From: Candidatus Poribacteria bacterium
GTDB lineage: Bacteria > Poribacteria > WGA-4E > GCA-2687025
NCBI GenBank assembly: GCA_028818695.1
Contig: JAPPNK010000025.1
Coordinates: 1-64,000 of the forward strand
Direction: 5' to 3'
Length of the DNA stretch: 64,000 bases
A model generated the notes under the pieces. It did no database searches and was not told the origin of the DNA. It saw nothing but the letters and a program-made list of their open reading frames with translations. The translations under genes and the position numbers were made by a program. Below, one piece after another: positions 28,296 to 36,276 of the stretch. Position 1 is the stretch's first letter; the number at the start of each line of letters is the position of its first letter.

Positions 28296-30008
28296 ATGGC
28301 AAACGAACGCGATCGGTTCCAATTCGACGAGGCGGCTCTCGGTCAAATTGAGAACATACGCCGCATCGGGCTGCGGAGGCTGCGCAACAGGAACGAGATC
28401 GACGATTTTGTTCAAGAAACGCTGCTGCGGGCGTTCTCAAAGCGGAGCCAGCTGCGCGACGAGGCGAAGTTTGAAGCATGGATCGCCGCCATCGCCCGCA
28501 ATCTCGCGCGAGAATGGAACCGCGCCTACTGCCGCAGAAAACGCGCCGAGGCGGCCGGCAGAACGACAGAAGCGGTCGACTCAAGAAACCCGCTGGACGC
28601 CCTTGAAAAGGCGGAGGAGCGGGAGCTTCTGAAACAAGCGGTGGCGCGCCTGAACGAGAGCGACCGGGAGATCCTACGCGCCCGATATGTGGACGACGCA
28701 TCCTACGCCGAGCTGCAGGAGCGTTACGGCTTGTCCTATTCGGCGGTCGGGCTGCGCCTTCACCGCGCGAAAAGGCGGCTGCGCAAGATCTATATGTCGA
28801 TCGCCGCCGCGCTCTCCCTTTTCTTTGGAAGTTTCAAACAAACGGCATGGGGAGGAGCGGTACTGCTCATGAATAAAACGAAGGTTGCGGTTGGAATCGC
28901 AGCGGTTTTCGGGGTCGCGGCAACAACTGGAGTTGTTGTTGTGAAAAAACATGCCTCGATTCCGCCGTCAGATTCATTGAAAACCCATCAACAAGCGTCA
29001 ACGCCTTCCAGCGCAACATCGGAGGCGGCAATGGATGAGAACGGGCATAAGGAGACAGCAATGGACGACAATGGGCATGAGAAGACGGGCGCTGCGGCAA
29101 CGCCTCTTCCTCATCGGGTTTATGTTCCGAAAGCCGATGAGCCGCTTGCTTACCGCCTATTTTGGCAGGAGGTCGGGGAGCGGCTGACCGTGGAAGAGAT
29201 GCAAAGCGACCCTGAACGCGCCAAGGAAACGCTGCGCGCCATCGCCGAAAAGCATGCGGACGGCAACGCGGACGCGGAAACATACTTTTTTCTCGACGCC
29301 GAATGGAAGTTGAAGGAAAAGTCCCGCCGCTTTATTTCAAGTGATAAATATCGACTGTGGCTTGAAGCAAAGAAAAACCTATACGGTCTAGACAAGTCGG
29401 AAGACGCCGATCTAGTCCATATCTATTTGTCAGATCGATATGCGAGCGACACGGAAAAGATTGACTTCTATACAAAGCCGCTTGACGACTGGGTGCGTTG
29501 GATACGAGAAAATGCGCCCTCTGAATGGGATGCCGTTGAGGAGGCATACAGCGACAATCAGTGGAAGTTTCTGGACGCGGAGCCTGGGGCGATAGACGGT
29601 CCTCCCCGTTACACCTATGAAAATTTTCCAACGGTCGAACAGCGGGCGCGCGCCTACTATATAGCTTTCTTTGAGGCTGTTGCGCTGCTGCCGGACGACG
29701 CCGCAGCGTTCACGGTTTATTTTGGCTCCGCTTCCCCGGCGTCCGAAGAACGCCATAAAATAGAGGATGCGAATCCGCGCCAAGACGCGCCTCCTCCGCC
29801 TTCTCCCTCAAAAGAGCGTCAGGCTGCTTCAGACGAAGCTGCCGCCGTTGAAGCCGCATTTGAGCAGGCGGTACAAGATTCGATACGGCGATACGGTCCT
29901 GAAGAAGGGCTTCGGCGCTTGATCGTGTCAGATCATGACTGGATAGAGCGGATTGGACGCTTGCAAGAGCGTCGGCAAGAAGAAACGCCTCCGCCGCCTG
30001 AGGATTGA
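28296..30008 (+). CDS. ECF sigma factor fused to a membrane segment and C-terminal domain
   Basis: 570 residues. The first about 170 are a complete ECF sigma factor: region 2 (NEIDDFVQETLLRAFSKRSQ, WIAAIARNLAREWNR) and region 4 (LNESDREILRARYVDDASYAEL, GLSYSAVGLRLHRAKRRLRK). Then come two hydrophobic stretches, SIAAALSLFFGSF near 170 and VGIAAVFGVAATTGVVVV near 199-216. About 350 hydrophilic residues follow, Ala/Pro/Glu-rich in parts and without a domain I know. The second stretch would put the tail outside the membrane, tethering the sigma part. Start at 28296 is supported by AAAGGGAGG. An internal ATG at 28870, just before the second hydrophobic stretch, has GGGGAGGAGC upstream and may start a separate membrane protein. 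Confidence 0.88.
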   Translation: MANERDRFQFDEAALGQIENIRRIGLRRLRNRNEIDDFVQETLLRAFSKRSQLRDEAKFEAWIAAIARNLAREWNRAYCRRKRAEAAGRTTEAVDSRNPLDALEKAEERELLKQAVARLNESDREILRARYVDDASYAELQERYGLSYSAVGLRLHRAKRRLRKIYMSIAAALSLFFGSFKQTAWGGAVLLMNKTKVAVGIAAVFGVAATTGVVVVKKHASIPPSDSLKTHQQASTPSSATSEAAMDENGHKETAMDDNGHEKTGAAATPLPHRVYVPKADEPLAYRLFWQEVGERLTVEEMQSDPERAKETLRAIAEKHADGNADAETYFFLDAEWKLKEKSRRFISSDKYRLWLEAKKNLYGLDKSEDADLVHIYLSDRYASDTEKIDFYTKPLDDWVRWIRENAPSEWDAVEEAYSDNQWKFLDAEPGAIDGPPRYTYENFPTVEQRARAYYIAFFEAVALLPDDAAAFTVYFGSASPASEERHKIEDANPRQDAPPPPSPSKERQAASDEAAAVEAAFEQAVQDSIRRYGPEEGLRRLIVSDHDWIERIGRLQERRQEETPPPPED

Positions 30009-30112
30009 ACTGCATGAGGGCTGACGATCCTCCGCGCGCCGCGCTCCTTGATTCCTAGCCGCCCCTGTGTTACGCTAGCTGCGCCTTAACATCTAAAAGC
30101 GGGAGCGGATTC

Positions 30113-31465
30113 TTGAGCCATCGAAGCGTTCTTTTCATCATCGCGGACGACTGGAGCCGACTCAGCCGAGCCTACGGCGACCCGATCATCCAGACGCCCA
30201 ACATTGACGCGCTGACGGAGCGGGGCGTCCTGTTCGACTACGCTTTCTGCACAAGCCCCTCCTGCGCCGTCAGCCGCGCCTGCATCCTCACCGGACAGCA
30301 CAGCCACACGCACGGGCAGTACGGCCATTCGCACGGCATACACGGCTTCCGCACGCATACAGGCTCCCAGTCGATCCCAAAAATCCTGCGCGCTCAAGAC
30401 TTTGCGACCGCATGCATTGGCAAAAAGCATGTCGATCCGCCGTCCGTCTATCCGTTTGCGTATGAGCCGGCGGTGAACGCGCGCAGCCCGCTCGACATGG
30501 CGGCGAAGGTCCGCACCTTTTTGGCGATGAACCCCGACCGCCCGTTTTACTGTCATGTCGGCTGCACATATCCGCACCGGGCGGGGCAAGGCTACGGCAA
30601 CGAGCAGGTTCAGCCGGGCATTCAGCGCGTCCAGTACGACCCCGCCGACGTCCCTGTTCCAAACTTCCTGCCGGACAACGCGGCGACGCGGCGCGACCTG
30701 GCAGAGTACTACGAAAGCGTCTCGCGCTACGATCAGGTCGTCGGCGCCGTTCTAGAGGCGCTTGAAGAATCGGGGCGCGCGGACGAAACGCTCGTCTTTG
30801 TAACGACCGACCATGCGATGCCGTTCCCCGGCGCGAAGGCGTCCAGTTTCGACAGCGGACACCGCTGCCCGCTGATTGTCAGCAGCCCAGAGCAGGCGCG
30901 GCGCGGCATCGTTAATAAGGCGCTCATGAACTGGGTCGATTTCTGTCCGACGATCTTGGACTGGTGCGGCGCGGACTATCCAGACAGCGCGGCTCCTCTC
31001 CCAGGACGCTCGCTCCTGCCGATACTAGAAGACGACTCGGACCGCCCAGGCGGAGGCGAATGGGAGGAAACCTACTTTTCGCACTGCTTCCACGAGGTGA
31101 CAAACTACTACCCGTACCGCGTCCTTCGCGGCCGCCGTTACAAACTGACGCGCAACTTGGCGAGCGGCTTGACGACGCCGCTTCCGAGCGATCTGTTCCG
31201 CTCCATCACATGGACGGCGGTGCGCAGCGAAAACATCGAAAACTTGGGAGATCGGCCGCGGCAACATTTTTTAAATCAACCGGCGGAGGCGTTATACGAC
31301 ATGGAGAACGACCCGGCGGAAGCGCGCAACCTGATTGACGAGCCGAGCCTGGCGGAGACGGTTCAGGAGATGCGCAAAAAGCTGATGGATTTCCGCATAC
31401 GGACAAAGGACCCATGGCTAGAGCAGTCGTTTCAAGAAGGGGAGCCGGGCGCGCGCGTTCGTTAG
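30113..31465 (+). CDS. Sulfatase (Cys-type, heparan N-sulfatase-like)
   Basis: 450 residues of the sulfatase family. N-terminal SVLFIIADDWSRLSRAYGD holds the metal Asp pair. The activation motif is CAVSRACILTGQ with Cys51 as the residue expected to become formylglycine; Pro of the CxPSR consensus is Val here, as in some SGSH-like enzymes. TTDHAMPFPGAK and SSFDSGHRCPLIV complete the site. The C-terminus carries ALYDMENDPAEARNL. No signal peptide is visible. TTG start with GGGAG seven bases before it. The plus-strand stop overlaps the convergent def gene by 4 bp. Likely desulfates sugars from sulfated polymers. Confidence 0.9.
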   Translation: MSHRSVLFIIADDWSRLSRAYGDPIIQTPNIDALTERGVLFDYAFCTSPSCAVSRACILTGQHSHTHGQYGHSHGIHGFRTHTGSQSIPKILRAQDFATACIGKKHVDPPSVYPFAYEPAVNARSPLDMAAKVRTFLAMNPDRPFYCHVGCTYPHRAGQGYGNEQVQPGIQRVQYDPADVPVPNFLPDNAATRRDLAEYYESVSRYDQVVGAVLEALEESGRADETLVFVTTDHAMPFPGAKASSFDSGHRCPLIVSSPEQARRGIVNKALMNWVDFCPTILDWCGADYPDSAAPLPGRSLLPILEDDSDRPGGGEWEETYFSHCFHEVTNYYPYRVLRGRRYKLTRNLASGLTTPLPSDLFRSITWTAVRSENIENLGDRPRQHFLNQPAEALYDMENDPAEARNLIDEPSLAETVQEMRKKLMDFRIRTKDPWLEQSFQEGEPGARVR

Positions 31466-31989
31466 TCCGTCTCCGCTTCCTGATTGCGCATCTCGTCCAG
31501 ATAGGTGAGCGACTGCATGCTGCTCATGCGGTCTAGGTATAGGACGCCGTCCAGATGATCGATCTCATGGAGCAGGATGCGCGCGGTAAGCCCCTCGGCT
31601 TCGATGCGCCGGTCGCGGTCAAGCGGGTCTTTCGCCTCAACGACGATGCGGGCGGGCCGTTCCACCAGCCCTCGTATTTCGGGTATGGAGAGGCAGCCTT
31701 CCCAGTCTTCAAGCGTCTCTTTGGAGCGCTCCACAACCTTCGGGTTGATGAGTATGAGGAGTTCAGGCTCGGCGCGTTCGTCGGGCGGAGGAGGCGCAGC
31801 GAGAATGATGCGTTTGGATTCGCGCACCTGCGGGGCGGCAAGCCCGACGCCGTTATACTCTTCAAGCGTGTCGATCATGTCGTCAATGAGTCGGCGCGTC
31901 TGGGGCGAACGTATTTCTCGGCTCGGAACGGGCTGCGCCCGCCTCCGCAAAGCCGGATGCCCCATACGCGCGATTTTTAAGACAGCCAT
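31462..31989 (-). CDS. def: Peptide deformylase
   Basis: Removes the N-formyl group from new proteins. 175 residues with all three family motifs: GVGLAAPQV, EGCLSIPEIRG (Cys metal ligand) and LLHEIDHLDGVLY (HExxH). Start at 31989 (MAVLKIARMGHPALR) follows GGAGG at a spacing of about five. A longer frame into the divergent gene is rejected. A TATAAT box at 32006-32011 lies just upstream. Confidence 0.95.
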   Translation of the reverse strand: MAVLKIARMGHPALRRRAQPVPSREIRSPQTRRLIDDMIDTLEEYNGVGLAAPQVRESKRIILAAPPPPDERAEPELLILINPKVVERSKETLEDWEGCLSIPEIRGLVERPARIVVEAKDPLDRDRRIEAEGLTARILLHEIDHLDGVLYLDRMSSMQSLTYLDEMRNQEAETD

Positions 31990-32005
31990 CGTCTCCTCCG
32001 TCCCG

Positions 32006-32011
32006 ATTATA
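32006..32011 (-). promoter_or_regulatory. def -10 box
   Basis: TATAAT on the minus strand, 17 bases upstream of the def ATG. No clear -35 at 17 bases; TTGTTT is at a 20-base spacing. If used, the leader would be very short. The GPx lipoprotein gene diverges from the same 121-bp gap. Confidence 0.4.
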
Positions 32012-32110
32012 TTAACGCGCGGGAGTAAAAAAAACAATGAAACCTCTTGACCCCGCCGACAATAAAAGCCATCATGTTCATGGCATGGTTTGCACACAAG
32101 GAGTTTTGTT

Positions 32111-33712
32111 ATGGCGATTCGACTTGCGCTACTGGGAGCTGGCTTTGCGGCGCTCGTAGCCGGTTGCGACTTCTCATCGTCTCTGACCACGTCCGCGCCG
32201 CCGCTGTACGCGTTCAAAATGAAAAGCATTGACGGCAATGAGGTCCCGCTAAAATCGTTTCACAACCAAGCGCTCCTCATCGTCAACACAGCGTCCAAAT
32301 GCGGCTTGACGAACCAGTACGAGGCCCTGGAGGGGCTATACGAGAAATACAAGGATTACGGCTTCTCTGTCCTGGCGTTCCCGTCCAACGAATTCGGACA
32401 GCAGGAGCCAGGATCGGACGACGAGATCAAGCAATTCTGCAAAAAGAACTACGGCGTCACCTTCCCGCTCTTTTCCAAAATCGCCGTCAAAGGTGAGCGG
32501 ATCCATCCGCTTTATGCGTACCTGACGCAAGAGGTGGAAAACGAACAGCTGCGGGGCGACATCCGATGGAACTTCGATAAGTTTTTGGTGAACCGCGACG
32601 GAAAAGTGATCGCCCGCTTTGAACCGCGCGTCGCGCCTGACAGCCCAGAGCTGGTCTCACAGCTGGAGGCTGCGCTCGGTTATGAGCCGGGTCCGCCCAT
32701 CTACGGCTTCACGATGAAGACAATCAGCGGAGTCGAGAAGCCGCTCAAAGCGTACCGCAATCAGACGCTTCTCATCGTCAACACGGCGTCCAACTGCGGA
32801 CTCACCCCCCAATACGAGGGGCTGGAGGCTCTTTACAACAAATACAAAGACCACGGCTTTTCGGTTTTGGGCTTCCCTTCGAACGAATTCGGACAACAGG
32901 AACCTGGATCGGATGAGGAGATCAAGGAATTCTGCAAAAAGAACTACGGCGTCACCTTCCCGCTCTTCTCCAAAATCGCCGTCAAAGGCGAGCAGATTCA
33001 TCCGCTTTATGCGTATCTGACGCAAAAGGTGGAAAATGAACAGCTGCGGGGCGACATCCGATGGAACTTCGACAAGTTTTTGGTGAACCGCGACGGAAAG
33101 GTGATCGCCCGCTTTGCGCCGCGCGCTCAACCGGACGATAAACAGCTGGTCGTTCAGATAGAGGAGGCGCTCGGTTACGAATCTGAAGCGCCCATCTACG
33201 GCTTCACGATGAAGACGATCGGCGGGGAGGAAGCGCCGCTCGAAACATACCGCAACCAAGCGCTTCTTATCGTCAACACGGCGTCCAAATGCGGACTCAC
33301 CCCGCAATACGAAGGACTGGAAGCGCTGTATAACAAATATAAGGATCAAGGCTTTTCGGTCTTGGCGTTTCCGTCCAATGAATTCGGGCAGCAGGAGCCT
33401 GGGTCGGACGAGGAGATCAAGCAGTTCTGTAAAAAGAACTACGGCGTCACCTTCCCGCTCTTCTCCAAGATCGCCGTCAAAGGCGAGCAGATTCACCCGC
33501 TTTATGCGTATCTGACGCAAAAGGTGGAGAATGAAGCGCTGAGAGGCGACATCCGGTGGAACTTTGACAAGTTTCTGGTGAATCGAGACGGAGAAGTGAT
33601 CGCCCGCTTTGCGCCGCGCGCCAAGCCGAACAGCCCGAAGCTGGTCGCCCAGCTGGAGGCGGTTTTGGCGGACGGGACTGAAGAGAAACCTGAGCCGACA
33701 GAGACGCAGTGA
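32111..33712 (+). CDS. Lipoprotein with three tandem glutathione peroxidase domains
   Basis: 533 residues. Signal peptide with lipobox LVAGC (Cys19), so an exported lipoprotein. Three complete GPx/thioredoxin-fold domains follow, in register with a 165-residue period. The peroxidatic Cys is in NTASKCGLT at 64, in NTASNCGLT at 229 and in NTASKCGLT at 394. Each repeat also has FPSNEFGQQEPGSD (catalytic Gln), a Cys in FCKKNYGVTFPLF (110, 275, 440; the resolving position of thioredoxin-dependent GPx), and RWNFDKFLVNRDG (Trp and Asn of the tetrad). Ordinary GPx are single-domain proteins of 160-180 residues. The repeats are also highly alike in DNA. Start 32111 has AAGGAG at a spacing of seven. 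GTGA overlap with the aminotransferase gene. Confidence 0.95.
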   Translation: MAIRLALLGAGFAALVAGCDFSSSLTTSAPPLYAFKMKSIDGNEVPLKSFHNQALLIVNTASKCGLTNQYEALEGLYEKYKDYGFSVLAFPSNEFGQQEPGSDDEIKQFCKKNYGVTFPLFSKIAVKGERIHPLYAYLTQEVENEQLRGDIRWNFDKFLVNRDGKVIARFEPRVAPDSPELVSQLEAALGYEPGPPIYGFTMKTISGVEKPLKAYRNQTLLIVNTASNCGLTPQYEGLEALYNKYKDHGFSVLGFPSNEFGQQEPGSDEEIKEFCKKNYGVTFPLFSKIAVKGEQIHPLYAYLTQKVENEQLRGDIRWNFDKFLVNRDGKVIARFAPRAQPDDKQLVVQIEEALGYESEAPIYGFTMKTIGGEEAPLETYRNQALLIVNTASKCGLTPQYEGLEALYNKYKDQGFSVLAFPSNEFGQQEPGSDEEIKQFCKKNYGVTFPLFSKIAVKGEQIHPLYAYLTQKVENEALRGDIRWNFDKFLVNRDGEVIARFAPRAKPNSPKLVAQLEAVLADGTEEKPEPTETQ

Positions 33713-34890
33713 AGCTGGGAGCTTTAAACCCTCCGCAGCGTCTGTTGATGGGTCCCGGTCCGAGCGCCGTGCATCCGCGCGTCTTTGAAGCGATAGGCAA
33801 GCCCGTGCTGGGGCATCTAGATCCTGCCTTTCTTGAGATCATGGACGAGACGCGCAGCTTGCTTCAGGCCGTCTTCGGAACCGAGAACAAGCTGACGCTG
33901 CCGGTCTCTGGAACCGGCAGCTCCGGAATGGAGGCGGCGCTCGTCAACATTCTTGAGCCGGGCGACCATGCGGTCGTCTGCGTCAACGGCGCATTCGGCG
34001 GACGCATGGCGGACATCGTTGAGCGGTACGGCGCGCATGCGACTCGGGTGGACTCCCCCTGGGGCGAGATTGTTCCGCCTGAAAAAGTAGCCGACGCGCT
34101 CAACGAGACGCCCAATCCGAAGGTCGCCGCGATTGTGCATGTGGAAACATCGACAGGCGTTCTTCAGCCGTTGCGCGAGGTTGCGCGGCTGGCGCATGAG
34201 AGCGGCGCTTTGTTTTTGGTCGATGCGGTGACGTCGCTGGGCGGGGCGCCTGTCGATGTGGACGAGACCGGCATTGATGTCTGTTACAGCGCAACGCAAA
34301 AATGCTTGAGCTGCCCCCCAGGCTTGGCTCCGATCACCTTCAGCGAACGGGCGGTTGAGGCGATAGAGAATCGGCGCAGCAAGGTTGCTTCATGGTATTT
34401 GGACATGACGCTCATCTCCAAATACTGGGGGTCGGAGCGGATCTACCATCACACGGCTCCCATCTCCATGATCTATGCGCTGCGCGAAAGCTTGCGCATC
34501 GTCGTAGAGGAGAGACCTGGAGCGCGGTATGAGAGACACCGCCTGCATTCCGCCGCGCTGTGCGCCGGTCTCGAAGCGATCGGATTGACTCTCGGCGCTC
34601 AAGAAGGGTACCGCGCGCCGATGCTGAACATGGCGTTCATACCGGACGGGGTAGGGGACGCCTCCGCGCGCCGGCGTCTGCTTGATGAGTTCAACATTGA
34701 GATTGGAGGCGGGTTGGGCGCGTTCGCAGGAAAGGCATGGCGCATCGGCTTGATGGGAGAGTCATGCAGCCGCGCCAGCGTTATGCGGTGCCTAGACGGT
34801 CTTGAATCGATTTTGCGAAGCGAGGGGCTGCCGATACCGCAAGGCGCGGGGCTGTCGGCCGCAATGGAGCGGTATGAAAGCGGCAGTTGA
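33709..34890 (+). CDS. Class-V aminotransferase (alanine/serine-glyoxylate type)
   Basis: 393 residues, PLP enzyme of fold type I. LLMGPGPSAVHPRV at the N-terminus, SGTGSSGMEAAL phosphate-binding loop, VDAVTSLGGAPVDVD, and SATQKCLSCPPGLAP with the Schiff-base Lys in TQK. This set is typical of alanine-glyoxylate or serine-glyoxylate aminotransferase, which detoxify glyoxylate or feed the serine cycle. GTG start overlaps the GPx stop; its end overlaps the Fur-family start by 17 bp, so the three form an operon. Confidence 0.93.
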   Translation: MKLGALNPPQRLLMGPGPSAVHPRVFEAIGKPVLGHLDPAFLEIMDETRSLLQAVFGTENKLTLPVSGTGSSGMEAALVNILEPGDHAVVCVNGAFGGRMADIVERYGAHATRVDSPWGEIVPPEKVADALNETPNPKVAAIVHVETSTGVLQPLREVARLAHESGALFLVDAVTSLGGAPVDVDETGIDVCYSATQKCLSCPPGLAPITFSERAVEAIENRRSKVASWYLDMTLISKYWGSERIYHHTAPISMIYALRESLRIVVEERPGARYERHRLHSAALCAGLEAIGLTLGAQEGYRAPMLNMAFIPDGVGDASARRRLLDEFNIEIGGGLGAFAGKAWRIGLMGESCSRASVMRCLDGLESILRSEGLPIPQGAGLSAAMERYESGS

Positions 34891-35329
34891 ATCGGCGCAG
34901 ACGCAGCTGGTTAAATACTTGCGCGAGCGAGGCTTAAAAAGAACCGAGGAGCGCATGGCGGTTTTGCGCGAGGCGCTAGCCTTTGACGGGCATTTTGAGG
35001 CGGAAGACCTGCAGGTGGCTCTGCGGCGGGGCGGACAGCGCGTCTCCCGCGCGACGATCTACCGCACCATCAAGCTGCTGCTGGACGCCAATCTGCTGCG
35101 CCGATCCTTCTCGTCTGTCGGAAAGCAGACCTACTATGAAAACATGCTGGGCAGCCGGCAGCATGAGCATCTGATCTGCGTCCGCTGCGGCCGCGTCATT
35201 GAATTCACAAGCGACTTTTTAGAGGAAGCGTTGAAGAAAGAGGCGGCGGCGCACGGCTTCGAATTCAAACGCCTGCGCATAGAAATCTTTGGAGAGTGCT
35301 CCACCTGCTCAAGTGCTTCCCTCGACTGA
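34874..35329 (+). CDS. Fur-family metalloregulator (Fur/PerR/Zur)
   Basis: 151 residues. N-terminal winged helix (LRERGLKRTEERMAVLREAL, VSRATIYRTIKLLLDANLL), metal-binding HEHLICVRCGRVIEF, and a second cysteine pair CSTC near the C-terminus that completes the structural zinc site. Subtype cannot be fixed by sequence; being in one operon with a peroxidase makes a peroxide sensor (PerR-like) reasonable. Start at 34874 has GGAG; it overlaps the aminotransferase end. Its 3' end overlaps the convergent uppS by 21 bp. Confidence 0.92.
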   Translation: MKAAVESAQTQLVKYLRERGLKRTEERMAVLREALAFDGHFEAEDLQVALRRGGQRVSRATIYRTIKLLLDANLLRRSFSSVGKQTYYENMLGSRQHEHLICVRCGRVIEFTSDFLEEALKKEAAAHGFEFKRLRIEIFGECSTCSSASLD

Positions 35330-36124
35330 ATGAACGGCGCCAAATCGGCGGTCGCGCCCTTGGTAGGTCAAGACCGCCTCGTAAAGATCGCGCCGGCGGA
35401 AGTCGGGCCAGCAGGTTGGGGTGAAATGAAACTCGGCGTAGGCGCTTTGCCACAGCAAAAAGTTGCTTAGGCGCATCTCTCCGCTTGTGCGGATAATCAG
35501 GTCAGGGTCGGGCAGCGGCTCCGTGTCTAGCCGCCGGGCGATCGCCGCCTCGTTGATCTCTTTGGCGGAAACGCGCCCCGCTTCAACATCCCGCGCGACA
35601 GCTTGAACGGCGCGCACAATCTCCTGCCTGCCGCTGTAACTGAGCGCGAGCGTCAACGCAAGCCCGTCGTTGCCCCGCAGCCGGCGAATCGAACGGTTCA
35701 GCTCCCAGCGGACGTTGAGCGGGAGGCGCTGAAGGTCGCCGATGGCGCGCAGCGTCACGTTGTTGCGGTCAAGGCGGGGGGTCTGTTTTCGCAGCTGGCT
35801 CCGAAACAGCCCCATGAGCGCTTTCACTTCGGAGGCAGGCCGTTTCCAGTTTTCAGAGGAAAAGGCGTAAAGGGTGAGCGCTTCCGTCTGCAGCCGGCTG
35901 CTTTCATCGACCGTCTCCCAGACCGCGTCCACAGCGGCTCGGTGACCCTCAATGCGCGACAGCCCGCGCCGAGTCGCCCACCTTCCGTTCCCGTCCATGA
36001 TGATGGCGATGTGGCGCGGGACTCGCTCCAAATCGACGAGAGCTTCCATGTCGTCGTCGGAAAGATAGGAAAAATCGAGCGCTTGCTTCCGCTCTGGATG
36101 AAGGTTGGGAGTGGCTTTTAGCAA
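35309..36124 (-). CDS. uppS: Undecaprenyl diphosphate synthase
   Basis: Cis-prenyltransferase making the C55 lipid carrier for cell-wall synthesis. Motifs: HIAIIMDGNGRWA (catalytic Asp), GHRAAVDAVWE, LYAFSSENWKRP, LALSYSGRQEIVRA and the C-terminal DLIIRTSGEMRLSNFLLWQ plus AEFHFTPTCWPDF. The start is uncertain. An ATG at 36196 would lie upstream of the promoter at 36159-36187, so I prefer the TTG at 36124 (AGGA about nine bases before; 271 residues). An ATG at 36049 is also possible. Confidence 0.9.
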   Translation of the reverse strand: MLKATPNLHPERKQALDFSYLSDDDMEALVDLERVPRHIAIIMDGNGRWATRRGLSRIEGHRAAVDAVWETVDESSRLQTEALTLYAFSSENWKRPASEVKALMGLFRSQLRKQTPRLDRNNVTLRAIGDLQRLPLNVRWELNRSIRRLRGNDGLALTLALSYSGRQEIVRAVQAVARDVEAGRVSAKEINEAAIARRLDTEPLPDPDLIIRTSGEMRLSNFLLWQSAYAEFHFTPTCWPDFRRRDLYEAVLTYQGRDRRFGAVHSVEGST

Positions 36125-36158
36125 AATGCGGCGTCCTAAGAGTGTGGCGTCAATGTAA

Positions 36159-36187
36159 AGATTACCACACGCGCCCCGCTTCGACAA
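36159..36187 (-). promoter_or_regulatory. Probable uppS promoter
   Basis: Minus strand TTGTCG (36187-36182), 17-base spacer, TAATCT (36164-36159). Transcription would begin near 36152, excluding an ATG start at 36196 and favouring the TTG at 36124. Confidence 0.5.
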
Positions 36188-36191
36188 CACG

Positions 36192-36240
36192 TTCATGCAG
36201 GGCTTCCGCCTGAAGTTGGAACATCATCGCGAAAGAACGG
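36192..36240. repeat. Half element of the dispersed family, second subtype
   Basis: TTCATGCAGGGCTTCCGCCTGAAG is followed by TTGGAACAT and then CATCGCGAAAGAAC, the same internal flank as at 28138-28178. The next 60 bases (CGCCGCGCCTGTCGTCAT) also echo that copy. No hairpin or right end is seen. It separates uppS from the propeller gene. Confidence 0.55.
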
Positions 36241-36276
36241 CGGCGGTCAGCAGAAAAGTCTTCGCCGCGCCTGTCG

